A DNA stretch of 57,516 nucleotides from Streptomyces sp. H27-H1 (GTDB lineage Bacteria; Actinomycetota; Actinomycetes; Streptomycetales; Streptomycetaceae). Where the stretch lies: assembly GCF_026627445.1 (NCBI RefSeq), contig NZ_JAPNLJ010000044.1:1-57516 (forward strand), given 5' to 3'. The translations under genes and the position numbers were made by a program. The notes beneath the pieces were generated by a model. That model made no database searches. It saw nothing but the letters and a program-made list of their open reading frames with translations, and had not been told where the DNA came from. Below, in pieces: positions 25,478-35,111 of this stretch (position 1 is the stretch's first letter; each line of letters opens with the position of its first letter).

Positions 25478-27598
25478 CTAGAGGTTGCTGTGGTGCTTGA
25501 GGATCACCGCGTCCATGCCTTCGAGTTCGGCCAGGATTTCCTTGACGGGCCGGCGCTGGAGGTTGGTGTCGATCGTCTCGTCCAGGGCGGGGATGCCGTC
25601 GGGGTTGTTGTATTTGGCGAAGATCTCTTCGACGGGCAGTCCGCGGACCCTGAAGGGGCGGGTCGGCTTGCCGTTCAGGTTGATGGACATGAGGTAGTGG
25701 TATTTGGGGAGTTCGGTGATGGTCTCCGCCGTGACGTGCCCGTTCCACCGCTTGGCGATGAACGCCGCTTCGTCGTAGTCCGCGGCGCAGGTGGCCAGCA
25801 GGCTCTGGTTCTGCAGCAGTGACTGGCGGGTCATCGCGGACAGTCGCAGCGCCATCTGTGTCATGCCGATGAACCTGATCTCATATTTTCTGAGCTGTTC
25901 GGCGATCGCGGCGAGGAAGCCCTTGCTGCTGCTGTCCAGGGCGGTGAGCTCATCCCCCCAGGCCCAGAACGTGGCGCGCTCCTCGCGGGGGGTGTCCTGG
26001 CGGGCGAGGCCGTTGCGGTAGAGGTCGTGGATGAGGAGGCAGCTGACCAGGGCGTCGGACTCGCTGCCGGAGGGGCACACGAACACGATCCGGTTGGTGT
26101 CCATTGCGGTGCGAGTGTTGTACGCGGAGCGCGGGCTGCCGAAGAACGCCTGCAGCGACTGCGAGGTGTCGAGGCGGTCGATCGCGTACGTAACAGTGGG
26201 CACCGCCTCCGGTCCCAGCTTGGTGAACGTTTTCGTCCAGTAGGCCTGCACGCTGTCCGGGAGACGGGGGAGCAGCGCCTTGCGCCATTCCTCGTCGGTG
26301 AGCCAGGTCCGGATCTGGAAGAGGGTGCACTGTGCCTCGGGCTTGCCGTCATGGGCGGCTTGGAGGTTGAGGAGGGCGAGGGCTTGGGCGGTGCGGGCGA
26401 GGATCGTTTGGGCGCGCGGCGCGCCGTCGCCCCAGGCCTGGGCCGCGGCGATGCCTTCGGTGACCGAGCGGACCACGTCCTGGACGTCGCCGGTGGTTTT
26501 GCCTTCCATGGACAGCGGGTTCCAGGAGACGACCAGGTCGTCGTCGGTGACCTTGGCCAGGTTGATCTCCCACACCCGCGACTGGATGCTCCGGTGCGCC
26601 AGGTAAGGCTTCGCGCGGGCCCAGCCCTCGCCGTGCGGATCGAGGAACCAGGTGCCGTAGCCGGCGTGGGCGAGCGCGATGCACTGCACGAGGGCGGCCT
26701 CCGTCTTGCCGTGCCCGGACTTGCCCAGCGAGAGCCCGAACAGGAGGTCCTCGACCCGGGCCGCGCCGATCCGCTCCTGCCCGTCGGGGAAGATGACGGC
26801 GCCGAGCGGGACCAGGCCCGGCTGTCCGGTGTAGACGGGCAGCCTCGCGGGAGCCGGTGGGACGAGGCCGCCTGAGCGGACGACGTTGGAAGCGTGACAC
26901 CGCTTCGTGGGGGGCTTGAGGAAACCGGCAAGCTCAGGGACGGTCAGCCACTGCCTGCGGTGCGGGCGGAACTCGCCCGTGGCGAAGCGGCGGTCGAACC
27001 CCGCGATCGCACGCCGGGTGCGGGGCTTGCGGGCCTTGAAGTAGTTCTCCCCGCTCGTGGTCGCGAACACGGCGAGCAGCTGGTGCATGCGGGCAAGGGC
27101 GGCCTGCGGATGCGCGGCTTCGGTACGCAGCAGCAGCTGCACCGCGAAGACCGCGCCCGCCGCGGGCTCGAACTTCCCGATCCCCTCGCGGACATCGCCG
27201 CCCCTGGTCGGCTGTCGGCTCGCGCCGGGGGTGGAGCCAAGAGTTTTGCCGCCGGACCAGGCGGCCATGAACGCCCCCCACGCAGCCGCGCCCGTACCGC
27301 CGGTGGAGGCCGGGCCGCGGGATTCGGCGAGGAGACGCCGGCGGCGCCGGGCCAGCTGGCGGTCCCGTACGGGAACCAGGTCCAGGACGATGTCGGCCCG
27401 CTCTCCGCTCTTCGCGTGTACGGCCGCGAGGGCGGCGGCCAGCTGCTGCAGCGGATCGGGGGACAGCCCGAGTGCGGCGAGTGCCTTGTGGTCGGACCGG
27501 CCCAGGACGAGCTCGGCCCGCTCCACATGCACCGGACGCTTCCCACGGCCGGATCCGCCGTTCGGCGCGGGCTTGGTGAGAGTGGTGGGGGCGCTCAC
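25478..27598 (-). CDS. type IV secretion-like coupling/transfer ATPase (VirD4/TraD-like)
   Basis: 706-aa ATPase from GTG 27598, whose start overlaps the preceding stop (GTGA). Walker A is LGKSGHGKTEA (about residues 291-301). A later IVFVCPSGSESDALVSCLLIHDLYR and TFWAWGDELTALD provide the sensor and Walker-B-like strand (DE). RFIGMTQMALRLSAMTRQSLLQNQSLLATC near the end is the typical arginine-finger region of VirD4/TraG/HerA-type ATPases. The N-terminal ~260 residues are a non-ATPase domain without predicted membrane spans; in this class the partner small membrane protein (next gene upstream) may supply the anchor. It would deliver DNA or protein substrate to the secretion channel. Fused neither to FtsK-gamma nor to TraB of classical Streptomyces conjugation. 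Confidence 0.82.
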   Translation of the reverse strand: MSAPTTLTKPAPNGGSGRGKRPVHVERAELVLGRSDHKALAALGLSPDPLQQLAAALAAVHAKSGERADIVLDLVPVRDRQLARRRRRLLAESRGPASTGGTGAAAWGAFMAAWSGGKTLGSTPGASRQPTRGGDVREGIGKFEPAAGAVFAVQLLLRTEAAHPQAALARMHQLLAVFATTSGENYFKARKPRTRRAIAGFDRRFATGEFRPHRRQWLTVPELAGFLKPPTKRCHASNVVRSGGLVPPAPARLPVYTGQPGLVPLGAVIFPDGQERIGAARVEDLLFGLSLGKSGHGKTEAALVQCIALAHAGYGTWFLDPHGEGWARAKPYLAHRSIQSRVWEINLAKVTDDDLVVSWNPLSMEGKTTGDVQDVVRSVTEGIAAAQAWGDGAPRAQTILARTAQALALLNLQAAHDGKPEAQCTLFQIRTWLTDEEWRKALLPRLPDSVQAYWTKTFTKLGPEAVPTVTYAIDRLDTSQSLQAFFGSPRSAYNTRTAMDTNRIVFVCPSGSESDALVSCLLIHDLYRNGLARQDTPREERATFWAWGDELTALDSSSKGFLAAIAEQLRKYEIRFIGMTQMALRLSAMTRQSLLQNQSLLATCAADYDEAAFIAKRWNGHVTAETITELPKYHYLMSINLNGKPTRPFRVRGLPVEEIFAKYNNPDGIPALDETIDTNLQRRPVKEILAELEGMDAVILKHHSNL

Positions 27599-28182
27599 TG
27601 GGCGCCTCCCTTGCGCTGGAGGGGAGCAGAGAAGCGGACGGGCTTGATCCCCTGACTGCGGCGGGTGACGCGGACTTCGACCTCGGCGAATCCCGGCATC
27701 GACAGGACCGCGCCGGCCTGGGCGGAGCCCTCGAGGAAGCAGCGCATCATGCCGTCCGGGTCGACCGAGTACCGCAGCCGGACGGCCGCGCCGCGTGACG
27801 GCGCCTGGGCGGCGTCCACGACGCGGCCCAGGTGGTGCGCCCACCTCGAGACCTCGCTGGCCTGCGGGTCGAAGGTGCTGGTCGGCACCAGCTCCACGCA
27901 GGTGCGGTGCGCGAGTGCTTCCCGTACGCGCAGTGCGCGCTGGAACGCCTTCCAGCCCCATACGGCACCGCCCACCAGCACGGCCGTAGCGAGGAACGGT
28001 GCCGACACCGCGATGGCGTGCACGCCGGTGAAGAACATTTCGGCGCCCGGCACGGCGGCCGTCATGCCGAACTCCGAGAAGTGATGCGGGTAGTGGTGCC
28101 ACGTTTCACGGGGCCTCCTTGGTCGCTTCGGGAAAAGTCCCTTCACCCGGACCAAGTACGGCCAGAAGACCGGTTGTGACAT
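27595..28182 (-). CDS. membrane protein preceding the VirD4-like ATPase
   Basis: 195-aa protein. ATG 28182 (MSQPVFWPYLVRVKGLFP) follows a G-rich GGGGGGGTG; an in-frame ATG at 28224 is the alternative. It has one or two membrane spans (FFTGVHAIAVSAPFLATAVLVGGAVWGWKAF, residues about 48-78). A soluble C-terminal domain with regular strands follows (VELVPTSTFDPQASEVSRWAHHLGRVVDAA; AVRLRYSVDPDGMMRCFLEG; EVRVTRRS). Its stop overlaps the ATPase start (GTGA). It likely serves as the membrane anchor or adaptor of the coupling ATPase. No homology-level motif is recognised. Confidence 0.7.
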   Translation of the reverse strand: MSQPVFWPYLVRVKGLFPKRPRRPRETWHHYPHHFSEFGMTAAVPGAEMFFTGVHAIAVSAPFLATAVLVGGAVWGWKAFQRALRVREALAHRTCVELVPTSTFDPQASEVSRWAHHLGRVVDAAQAPSRGAAVRLRYSVDPDGMMRCFLEGSAQAGAVLSMPGFAEVEVRVTRRSQGIKPVRFSAPLQRKGGAQ

Positions 28183-28236
28183 CACCCCCCCAGTCGTTAT
28201 CAGTTCGTGATTATCTTGCGGCATGAACCACCATGT

Positions 28237-29388
28237 TCACGTTGTAATCCGGCGGACTGCGAGCACGGTGATCGTGTCGAGAGCTACTACTTCGACGTTT
28301 CGGCCTGGCCTGGGCGCGTGCACCACCAGGCCGCTCCCGATCGCCATGGCCACGTGTTCCGGGACGGTCGCGCTGCCGCGGCTGAAGACGAGGTCACCGG
28401 GCGCGATCGCGTTCGCGGGTACCGGAGTGCCTTCGTTGACCTGGGTGTAGGTGGTCCGACTGAGCTCGATTCCCGCGATCCCGTACGCGCGCTGCATGAG
28501 CGAGGAGCAGTCGCAGCGCCCTGAAGCCGCGTTGCCGTGGGGGTTGGTGCAGCTGCCACCCCATTGGTAGGGCGTGCCGAGCTGGCCCAGTGCCCAGCGG
28601 ATCGCGCTCTGAACCGGAACTGGTGCGGTGGAGGGGATCTGGTAGCCGGCGGGAATGGTGCCGGGCGGGATGGTGCCCCAGTCCGTATCCCCACCAGAAC
28701 CGGGGCATGCGGTGCCAGCGGGACCCGCGACGACGGGCAGACCGGGCGGGGGCGGGGCTCCGAGCGTGGGCGCGATGGCCAGTTGAAGGGCTGTGGCCAG
28801 CGGTTCGTGCTTGGCGTACGCGTCGGGGAAGGCGGATGCCTGCACCTTCTGCGCGGCGACCGTCAACGGCATCAACTCCCAGTCCTTCAACGCGGTCAGC
28901 GCCTTGTAGAACTTCGTGGAGGCGTAGACAGGGTCGAGGATCTGCTCCCGGCTGCCCCACCCCTGCGAGGGGCGCTGCTGGAACAGGCCGAGGGAGTCGA
29001 GGTCCCCGTAGTCGAGGTTGCGCAGCCCCGACTCCTGGAGCGCGGTAGCCAGAGCGATGACCTGGCCGCGCGCCGGAAGGCGCATCTGGATCCCCGTGGC
29101 GACGACGGCCCGGGCCATGGGGATCTGCTCACCCGGCGACGACAGCCCGGCCACCTCTACGCTGCCCGCGCCGCCCCCGGCGAGGGCGGCGCGGACCTGC
29201 TGCACGATGCGTGCCGTGTCTGAGTCGAGCCCAGTGCCCGCGGAGCAGCTGCCCTGGGTGCGGGCCGCGGCCTGGGCCTCGGCGTCGGCGATGCCCGAGA
29301 CGTGCGCGGCGATGGCCGCCATGAGTATCAGCGCGAAGGACACGCAGGCGCTCCCGCCGGCCAGCCACGCCTTCCTCTTCTTCGTCAC
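28237..29388 (-). CDS. lytic transglycosylase-NlpC/P60 cell wall hydrolase (VirB1-like)
   Basis: 383-aa protein from GTG 29388, overlapping the previous stop (GTGA). One N-terminal membrane anchor (AWLAGGSACVSFALILMAAIAAHVSG, residues about 7-32). Then a lysozyme-like transglycosylase domain (RGQVIALATALQESGLRNLDYGDLDSLGLFQQRPSQGWG, catalytic-type Glu in QESG). A Pro-rich linker leads to a C-terminal NlpC/P60 peptidase (IRWALGQLGTPYQWGG ... CDCSSLMQRAYG with the catalytic Cys, EHVAMAIG with the His, VVHAPRPG). The two activities cut glycan and stem peptide to open the wall for the secretion apparatus, as in actinobacterial and Gram-positive conjugation systems (TcpG/VirB1 type). Confidence 0.88.
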   Translation of the reverse strand: MTKKRKAWLAGGSACVSFALILMAAIAAHVSGIADAEAQAAARTQGSCSAGTGLDSDTARIVQQVRAALAGGGAGSVEVAGLSSPGEQIPMARAVVATGIQMRLPARGQVIALATALQESGLRNLDYGDLDSLGLFQQRPSQGWGSREQILDPVYASTKFYKALTALKDWELMPLTVAAQKVQASAFPDAYAKHEPLATALQLAIAPTLGAPPPPGLPVVAGPAGTACPGSGGDTDWGTIPPGTIPAGYQIPSTAPVPVQSAIRWALGQLGTPYQWGGSCTNPHGNAASGRCDCSSLMQRAYGIAGIELSRTTYTQVNEGTPVPANAIAPGDLVFSRGSATVPEHVAMAIGSGLVVHAPRPGRNVEVVALDTITVLAVRRITT

Positions 29389-31667
29389 GCCGGCCCCCGG
29401 CCCGGCGGCGGGGTACGGCGCACGTTGCGGTCCAGACGATGACGGAGCTGGCGCTGCCGGGGCGAGGCGGCAGCCTGAGTGGGGACAGGGTGACGCGGTG
29501 CGACTGCTGGCCGGGCAGCGGCGGCAGCGGCCGTTGGGGCGGGGTGCGGTCGGCGGGCGGGATGGGCCCCGGGCCGGTGGCTCGGGCGTGGCGGCGGTAC
29601 GGAAGAGGGCGTGGCTCCCGGTGCAGGTGCCGGTGCGGTCGGTGGGTTGGGCGTAGGGACAGGAGTTGGGCGAGACGAGCGCGGCGCGGGCCCCGTGGAC
29701 GGGCCTGTCCCTCCGGTGGGTCGGGGGCGGCCGGCGGGCCGTGCGGCTGGACGGGCGGGACCACTGCGGCCGCCGCGGCCGGGGGAGCCGAGGCGGGTTG
29801 CCAGGACGGAGGCGCCGACGGACTGGGGCATCGCGTAGGCCATGGCTGCCAGCGGATTTCCGCTGGCGAGGGAGACACCGACGAGGCCGGCGCGCACCAG
29901 CACGCGCGCCGTGCTCTGCGCGACGCGCGGTTGCTTGGTGATGGGAGTGGAGGAGGGCGGGGTGAAGACTGATCCGTGGGTTCCGCCGATGCGGTTGGTG
30001 GAGAGCTTGGTGCGCAGGTTCTGGGAGACCTGCTTGGAGCGGGCCATGATCTTGCGGCGCTTCATGACCGCGCCGATGCAGATGAGGTCCACGATCAGGA
30101 AACGCAGGGTCAGCTCCTTGCCCCAGTCGGTCTGCGTGGGGTCCAGGACGGCTTGGACGATGACGATGAAGGTGGCCAGGGCGATGACACTGGCGATCAT
30201 CTGCCCCAGCGAGCGCAGGACGGAGGCGGCCCAGTCCCACAAGTACGCGCGGCCGGCGCCGGGAATGGTGCCCAGAACGAGGGCGGGCTCGGCGCGGATC
30301 GCGTCCCACGCGATCCGGCACTGGGCGACCAGGAAGCTGCCGGTGAGGCCGGAGATCAGCACGCTGACGATGAGGGCGGCGACCAGGAGGAAGAGAGCGC
30401 TGATGGCCTTGTCGAGCGAGGCCTTTTTCGCCGTGCCGATGTCGCCCTTGACGCACTCCTTCTCGAACTCCTGCATCGGTGGGTTGCCGAAGTGGTCTAC
30501 GGCCCACCGCTGAACGATGGGTGTCGTCCAGTCGGTAAGGGCGGCGCCGGTGGGGTCGATGTATGACCGCAGGTGGTTGTACTTCTTCAGCTTGGCGGTC
30601 TGCTCGGTTATCGCCCGGTCGTAAGCGAGCTGAGAGAGTTTGGTCTGGCTGTACTTGGTGGCGCACTCGCCTTCGAAGACGCGGCCGTACTGGATGAGCA
30701 TCGCCGGCTTGACGATGAAAGCGTCGGTGAGGGAGTCGGTGAGCGGCCGGGCGAGGGACTCGCTGTCCGCCTCGTCCCCGTCCTTCCTCGGCGCGGGCAG
30801 TGCGGTGGGGCTGGCGTCGAGGATGATGCGGGCGACTTCCAGGGACAGCCCGCGAGCCACGGAGACGGCCCCGTCCTCGGAACCCAGCAACACCTGCGGT
30901 GGCGAGGCCAGGAGCGTGGTGGTGAGGGCGGCGATCAGCAGGGACAGCGCGGCGTCCCCCCACCCTTTGGCCCGGTCCCCGAAGAAGATCCGCGCCACGC
31001 AGACGAGTGCGCACACCGCCATGGCCAGGCTGGGCAGACCCATTTCCAGGATGACGCGGGTGTGCAGGGAGTTCGCGACGGACAGCGCCGGGGTCAGCAG
31101 CAATTTGGCCAGGGCGAAGGACAGGGCCCGGGCGATGAGCCAGCAGCAGAACGCGATGACCCACTTCGTGATCATGAAGCAGAGCTCGGCGATCAGGTTG
31201 TAGATCCCCAGGTCCCAGTCGGTCAGGCCTCCGGTGTCCGAGCGCACCGTATACGCGGAGATCGGCATGCCGCCCCGGTCGGTGACGTTGAAGACACTCA
31301 GGACGCCGCCCTCGTCGGGCAGGAGCAGGCGGATCCGTTCCTGCTCCGCCTGCATGAACGCTTCCTGCATGGCCTTCGAGACGTGCTTGTTGAACTCGTC
31401 GAGGAGGTCCTGGATCTGCTGGAGTTCTTCGGGGGTGGGGGTCTGCTGCTGGAGGCCTCCGCTTGGGGGGAGCGGGCTCAGCGGCAGGGAGGGCGGCGTC
31501 GTGGCCGTGGCCGTGGGGTCGGGGGTGGGGCTGGGCGCGGCGTGGGCGGGCAGTGAGGTCAACAGAGTGAAGGCGGTGGCCACGAAGGCCGCCACGAGCA
31601 GGGCCAGGCGCAGCCGGGCGGTACCGAGCAGGTGGAGGCGGGAGCGCCAAATTCTGACGCTGTTCAT
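29385..31667 (-). CDS. polytopic membrane protein of T4SS-like complex (VirB6/TrbL-like)
   Basis: 760-aa protein from ATG 31667, which overlaps the restored VirB4-like stop (ATGA). A signal-type N-terminus (LRLALLVAAFVATAFTLLTSLPAHA, residues about 14-38) leads to a Pro/Thr-rich segment and an acidic helix region. At least five membrane spans follow (WVIAFCCWLIARALSFALAKLLL; SLAMAVCALVCVARIFF; AALSLLIAALTTTLLA; ALFLLVAALIVSVLISGLTGSFL; IASVIALATFIVIVQAVL). The C-terminal ~130 residues are a Pro/Arg/Ala-rich disordered tail. Length and topology match channel-forming VirB6/TrbL-like proteins in Gram-positive T4SS gene sets. A large soluble loop with Cys sits between the spans near residues 310-420. 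Confidence 0.8.
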   Translation of the reverse strand: MNSVRIWRSRLHLLGTARLRLALLVAAFVATAFTLLTSLPAHAAPSPTPDPTATATTPPSLPLSPLPPSGGLQQQTPTPEELQQIQDLLDEFNKHVSKAMQEAFMQAEQERIRLLLPDEGGVLSVFNVTDRGGMPISAYTVRSDTGGLTDWDLGIYNLIAELCFMITKWVIAFCCWLIARALSFALAKLLLTPALSVANSLHTRVILEMGLPSLAMAVCALVCVARIFFGDRAKGWGDAALSLLIAALTTTLLASPPQVLLGSEDGAVSVARGLSLEVARIILDASPTALPAPRKDGDEADSESLARPLTDSLTDAFIVKPAMLIQYGRVFEGECATKYSQTKLSQLAYDRAITEQTAKLKKYNHLRSYIDPTGAALTDWTTPIVQRWAVDHFGNPPMQEFEKECVKGDIGTAKKASLDKAISALFLLVAALIVSVLISGLTGSFLVAQCRIAWDAIRAEPALVLGTIPGAGRAYLWDWAASVLRSLGQMIASVIALATFIVIVQAVLDPTQTDWGKELTLRFLIVDLICIGAVMKRRKIMARSKQVSQNLRTKLSTNRIGGTHGSVFTPPSSTPITKQPRVAQSTARVLVRAGLVGVSLASGNPLAAMAYAMPQSVGASVLATRLGSPGRGGRSGPARPAARPAGRPRPTGGTGPSTGPAPRSSRPTPVPTPNPPTAPAPAPGATPSSVPPPRPSHRPGAHPARRPHPAPTAAAAAARPAVAPRHPVPTQAAASPRQRQLRHRLDRNVRRTPPPGRGPA

Positions 31668-34212
31668 GCCGCCATCCCGTGGGCGCCGGGGGTGGTGTGG
31701 ATGACCTGCCGAATCTCGTCGTCCATGGGGATGAGCACTTTCATGAGTCCGATCCGGCCGGGCAGGTCGCGGTGGAGGCACTCGCCCGCCCTGGCCGCCT
31801 TCTCCTCGTCGCGCAGGTGCAGGGGGAGAGCCGGGTGGTGACGAGGTCCAGGAGGTTGGCATCGGTGGGGTCGACGCCCAGGAACTCAAGTGCCCGTGCC
31901 GCGAGGGACGGAGCGGTCTGGCGGAACACGAACCGGAGCGGGATCAGACCACGGATGATGGCCCCCTTCTCCGAGTCCGCCGGCCCGAAGTCGTCCGCGT
32001 CATGAGAGCCCAGGTAGGCGGCGGCGTTGCGCTTGCGGCCGTCACGCAGCAGCTCCAGCAGCAGCTCCAGGCCCTCGTCGGAGGAGGTGAGCCACCAGCA
32101 TTCGTCGAAGACGGTGACACAGAACTCGGCCGTACTGGCCATCGCCGTCTCGCGGGCAACCGCGGCGATCAGATACATCACCGCGCGCCCGAGCACCTTT
32201 TCGAACTCCAGGCGCTCGATGCGGTGATCGCTGGTCAGTTCGGACTTCTTGGGCAGGGCGAGCGCGTTCACCGCGAAGACCACACTGTCGGCGCCGGCAG
32301 TGTCGACGACGGGCAGGCTGTCGTCGAACACGACCCTCGAGAGGTCCTTGCGGGCTACGGCGGCCAGCTTGCGGGCCAGCGTCCGGGCCGCCGGGTCCGC
32401 GGCCCCGCGCGCCTCGAGCTCGGTGACAAGAGCCCGCATCGACGGGGCGGGCCGGTCCAGGACGGCCTCGACTGCCTCGGAGAGCGCGACACCTTCGAGT
32501 TCCATCGGACGGATCCCGAGCAGGAGGGTCAGGAACGATTCGGTGTACCGGGCGGCGGTTTTGACGCTGTGTCGGTGGAAGAGGCGCAGTGGGTCGAGGG
32601 AGACCGCAGCCGAGTGGTCGATGCGGACGACCTGGGTGGTGCCGGGGCAGGCGTCCGCGAAGCGGACCCACTCCTCATCCCTGGTCCGGTCCACGATCAC
32701 GGCCCGGCCCCGCGACCCGGGCCGCCCGGTCCGGTGCCCGCGGGCCAGGACCTCGTACGTCGCATCCTTGAGGACGATGGACTTGCCCGCCCCGAGTTCA
32801 CCGACCGCCGCCAGGGACCCGGAAGCGTTCTCGCGGGGGCCTCGGGTGGCGTCGAAGAGAACAGGCCGTGCGCCGCCGGAGGCGATCTGCAGGCCGAGAA
32901 GACCGCCGCGCTCGTCGCCGAGCGCGCTGCCGCACCAAGGCATCGCCATGGCAAAGTCCCGCGCGAGAAGGGTCTGCGCGTACCCGAGCATGACGCGGGG
33001 GGTGCGGCAGCCGGGCAGCATCGCGTGCCACAACTCGCACTGCTTGCCCACCGGGCTGCGGAAGGTGTAGTCCCCCACCCCGAAGTCGGAGGCCAGCGAA
33101 GCTGCGCGGGCCTGCGCCTCGGCGGGGGTGTCTCCCCAGACGGCAAGGGTGACCATGGCGCTCACCTCCACCTCGCGGGCGTTGGCGGTGATCCGCTCAC
33201 GGAACTCGTCGTTGTCCTCCACGTTCTTCTCGATGGCCGTCGGCGGGCCGGCGGGATCGCCTTCGTACTCGGCAGCCTGCGCCTTCAAGTGCCGGGCCCG
33301 GCGGCGCGTCTTCGCTTCGGCTTTCGCACCGGGGGTGATGACCAGGCGGGCGGTCCAGTCCACCGGATAGGCGAGGTCGTCGAGCTGCTGCAGGTACGCC
33401 GCCCCCGGCAGAGCGAACGCTTCGGGCATCTCGGAGAGCGCCAGCAGCGTCTGGTAGGAATCACCCCACTCGCTGGAGACCTGCACAAACCGCCGCTTGA
33501 ACGGATTGGCCGGCAGAACCCGCGCGGGTCCGCCGGTCAGGTCGGCGCCGCCCTCGGCGAGCAGGACGTCGCCGAGCGCTGCGACGGTACGGCCGCGACC
33601 GCGCATCGCCGGTTCCGTGCCGTCGGGCAGGAAGGGCTCGGCCAGCCCGCGACGGGCGGAGTGCCCGTAGATCCACAGGATCTCCGCCTCGCTCGCCGGC
33701 CGCATCGACACCCCGCCGGGCCACTGCGCCTGCAGGCGCTGCGCCTGCTCGACGCGCAGCCGGACCTCGTTGGTGGAGATCGGAGCGGGCAGCAGGCCAA
33801 GCTGTAGGGCGAGTTCCGCACCGGCGGCGGAGAACGCGTCCTTCACCGCACCCGTACGCGACAGCGCCGGGAGGGGGACGGCGAGCCAGTCGGTGCGCCC
33901 GGTCAACTCCATCGCCTCGAGCTGGTCCAGGACCGTGTGGCCGAGGGCTTCGTAGCGCGGGGAGGCGGGCAGGTCGACGTCGGCGACCATGGCGCGTACT
34001 ACGGCGGCCGGATCGACCTGCGGGCAGAGCGACATCAGCATCGGCTCGCCGGCCAGCGCCTTGAACAGTGCTTCAAGGGACTGGAGGCGGCGCTTCTTCG
34101 CGACGGACGGGGCATGGGAGTAGTTCGCGGCGGCCACCCGCCACACCGCCCACACGGTGCCGTGGGTGGTGAAGATCAAATTCTGTTCCACGTGGCGGAT
34201 GGGCAGACGCAT
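31664..34212 (-). CDS. VirB4-like secretion ATPase, reading frame broken by one base
   Basis: ATG 34212 starts MRLPIRHVEQNLIFTTHG; the restored length would be about 849 aa. Walker A is VGELGAGKSIVLKD (residues about 470-483), Walker B CVTVFDECWWL (698-708), plus VDRTRDEEW and a C-terminal RFVFRQT region: a VirB4/TraC-type ATPase energising the channel. The given sequence shifts frame in the G5 run at 31822-31826. As written, the frame leaves conserved sequence after LLDLVTTRLSP and stops at 31741. With one extra base there, it continues LHLRDEEKAARAGECLHRD, then GRIGLMKVLIP, and ends at 31664 in the usual ATGA overlap with the next gene. That overlap strongly supports the corrected frame. 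Sequencing error is more likely than inactivation. Confidence 0.85.
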
Positions 34213-34814
34213 CAGTACTCCGTAGGGGATGAGGGCTGGGCTGCACGGCGGGCGAGGAGAGCCTGGACACCAGAGGCCACCGTCGGCCCGGGCGGAGGCA
34301 GCACAGCACCGGGCCTGAAGCCGGCTGCGGTGGTCCCAGTCGCTGCCTCGGGGGCGACCGTCCTCACGTGCGCGCTCAGTTCGGCTTCGGTGCCGCCGGG
34401 GAGGGTGAGCGTGCAGCCGGTGCGGCGGGCGGGGGCCGGCCGGTAGGACTGGCCGCGGAGCCGGCCTCGTCGGGGCGCGGCCAGCATCACGAGAACGCTG
34501 GCCGCGGCTGCGGCGGGGTTGCGGCCGTCGACCTGAAGACGGCGCAGCGCGAAGGAGACACCGAAGGGCAGGGCGATCAGAGCGACGATGTCGCCGACGC
34601 CGTGCCCGCCCCACAGGGGCCGGGTGATGACGAGCAGGCCGACGGTGGCGATGATCGCGGTGAGCTGAGTCATCGTGTACGGGCCGCCCGGCAGGCGCAG
34701 CCCGCGCCCGCCCCGTACATCGCGGATGACGCCGTAGACCAGCGGGGAGCGACGGGCCTTGGTGTAACAGCGGCCGATCAGCTCGGGGTCGGCGTTGCCG
34801 CTGGCCCCGCTCAC
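34212..34814 (-). CDS. small membrane protein (VirB3/PrgI-like position)
   Basis: 200-aa protein from GTG 34814 (GTGA overlap with the gene before). It reads NADPELIGRCYTKARRSPLVYGVIRDVRGG in the N-terminal cytosolic part. Two adjacent membrane spans (MTQLTAIIATVGLLVITRPLW; GDIVALIALPFGVSFALRRL) follow, then a basic, Pro-rich C-terminal extension. Its place immediately before the VirB4-like ATPase, with a 1-base overlap (TGATG), is where VirB3/PrgI-like subunits are found in T4SS operons. The C-terminal ~90 residues look disordered. The assignment is from position and topology only. Confidence 0.65.
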   Translation of the reverse strand: MSGASGNADPELIGRCYTKARRSPLVYGVIRDVRGGRGLRLPGGPYTMTQLTAIIATVGLLVITRPLWGGHGVGDIVALIALPFGVSFALRRLQVDGRNPAAAAASVLVMLAAPRRGRLRGQSYRPAPARRTGCTLTLPGGTEAELSAHVRTVAPEAATGTTAAGFRPGAVLPPPGPTVASGVQALLARRAAQPSSPTEY

Positions 34815-35089
34815 TGGTCGCCCGAGACCGTGGTGCCGTTGTAGGTGGTGATGTCCTCGGTGACCTTGCCCTGCAGGGTGCCCATGCTCGCGGACAGCCC
34901 CCACACCACAGCGCCCAGGATGCAGGCCACGATCGTCGGCCCGGGCGCCTTGGTCTTCCACCCGACCACGACCACGAACAGGCCGCACAGGCAGGGGATG
35001 AGGACGATGAAGATCAGCTTCTTGATGTCGACGCCCATGCCCCAGCCGGTGCTGATCCAGCCGGCGGCGAGAGTGACGGTGTCATTCAT
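34811..35089 (-). CDS. small two-span membrane protein (possible VirB2-like subunit)
   Basis: 92-aa protein starting MNDTVTLAAGWISTGWGMGV. Two hydrophobic spans (LIFIVLIPCLCGLFVVVVGW; PTIVACILGAVVWGLSA) flank a short basic loop (KTKAPG), and a hydrophilic tail ends TTVSGDQ. ATG 35089 is preferred over an in-frame ATG at 35107. Size and two-span layout are those of pilin-like VirB2/TrbC subunits, but no cleavable leader is evident, so this stays a guess. It is translationally coupled to the next gene. Confidence 0.6.
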   Translation of the reverse strand: MNDTVTLAAGWISTGWGMGVDIKKLIFIVLIPCLCGLFVVVVGWKTKAPGPTIVACILGAVVWGLSASMGTLQGKVTEDITTYNGTTVSGDQ

Positions 35090-35111
35090 GACGAAAACCT
35101 CTTTCACGAGT

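Noticed and set aside
28237..31650. One 1,137-codon leftward frame covering both the VirB6-like and hydrolase genes
   Set aside because: Only its last 383 codons encode the hydrolase. The upstream part is an out-of-frame shadow of the VirB6-like gene, and a GTGA start/stop overlap at 29385-29388 separates the two genes.
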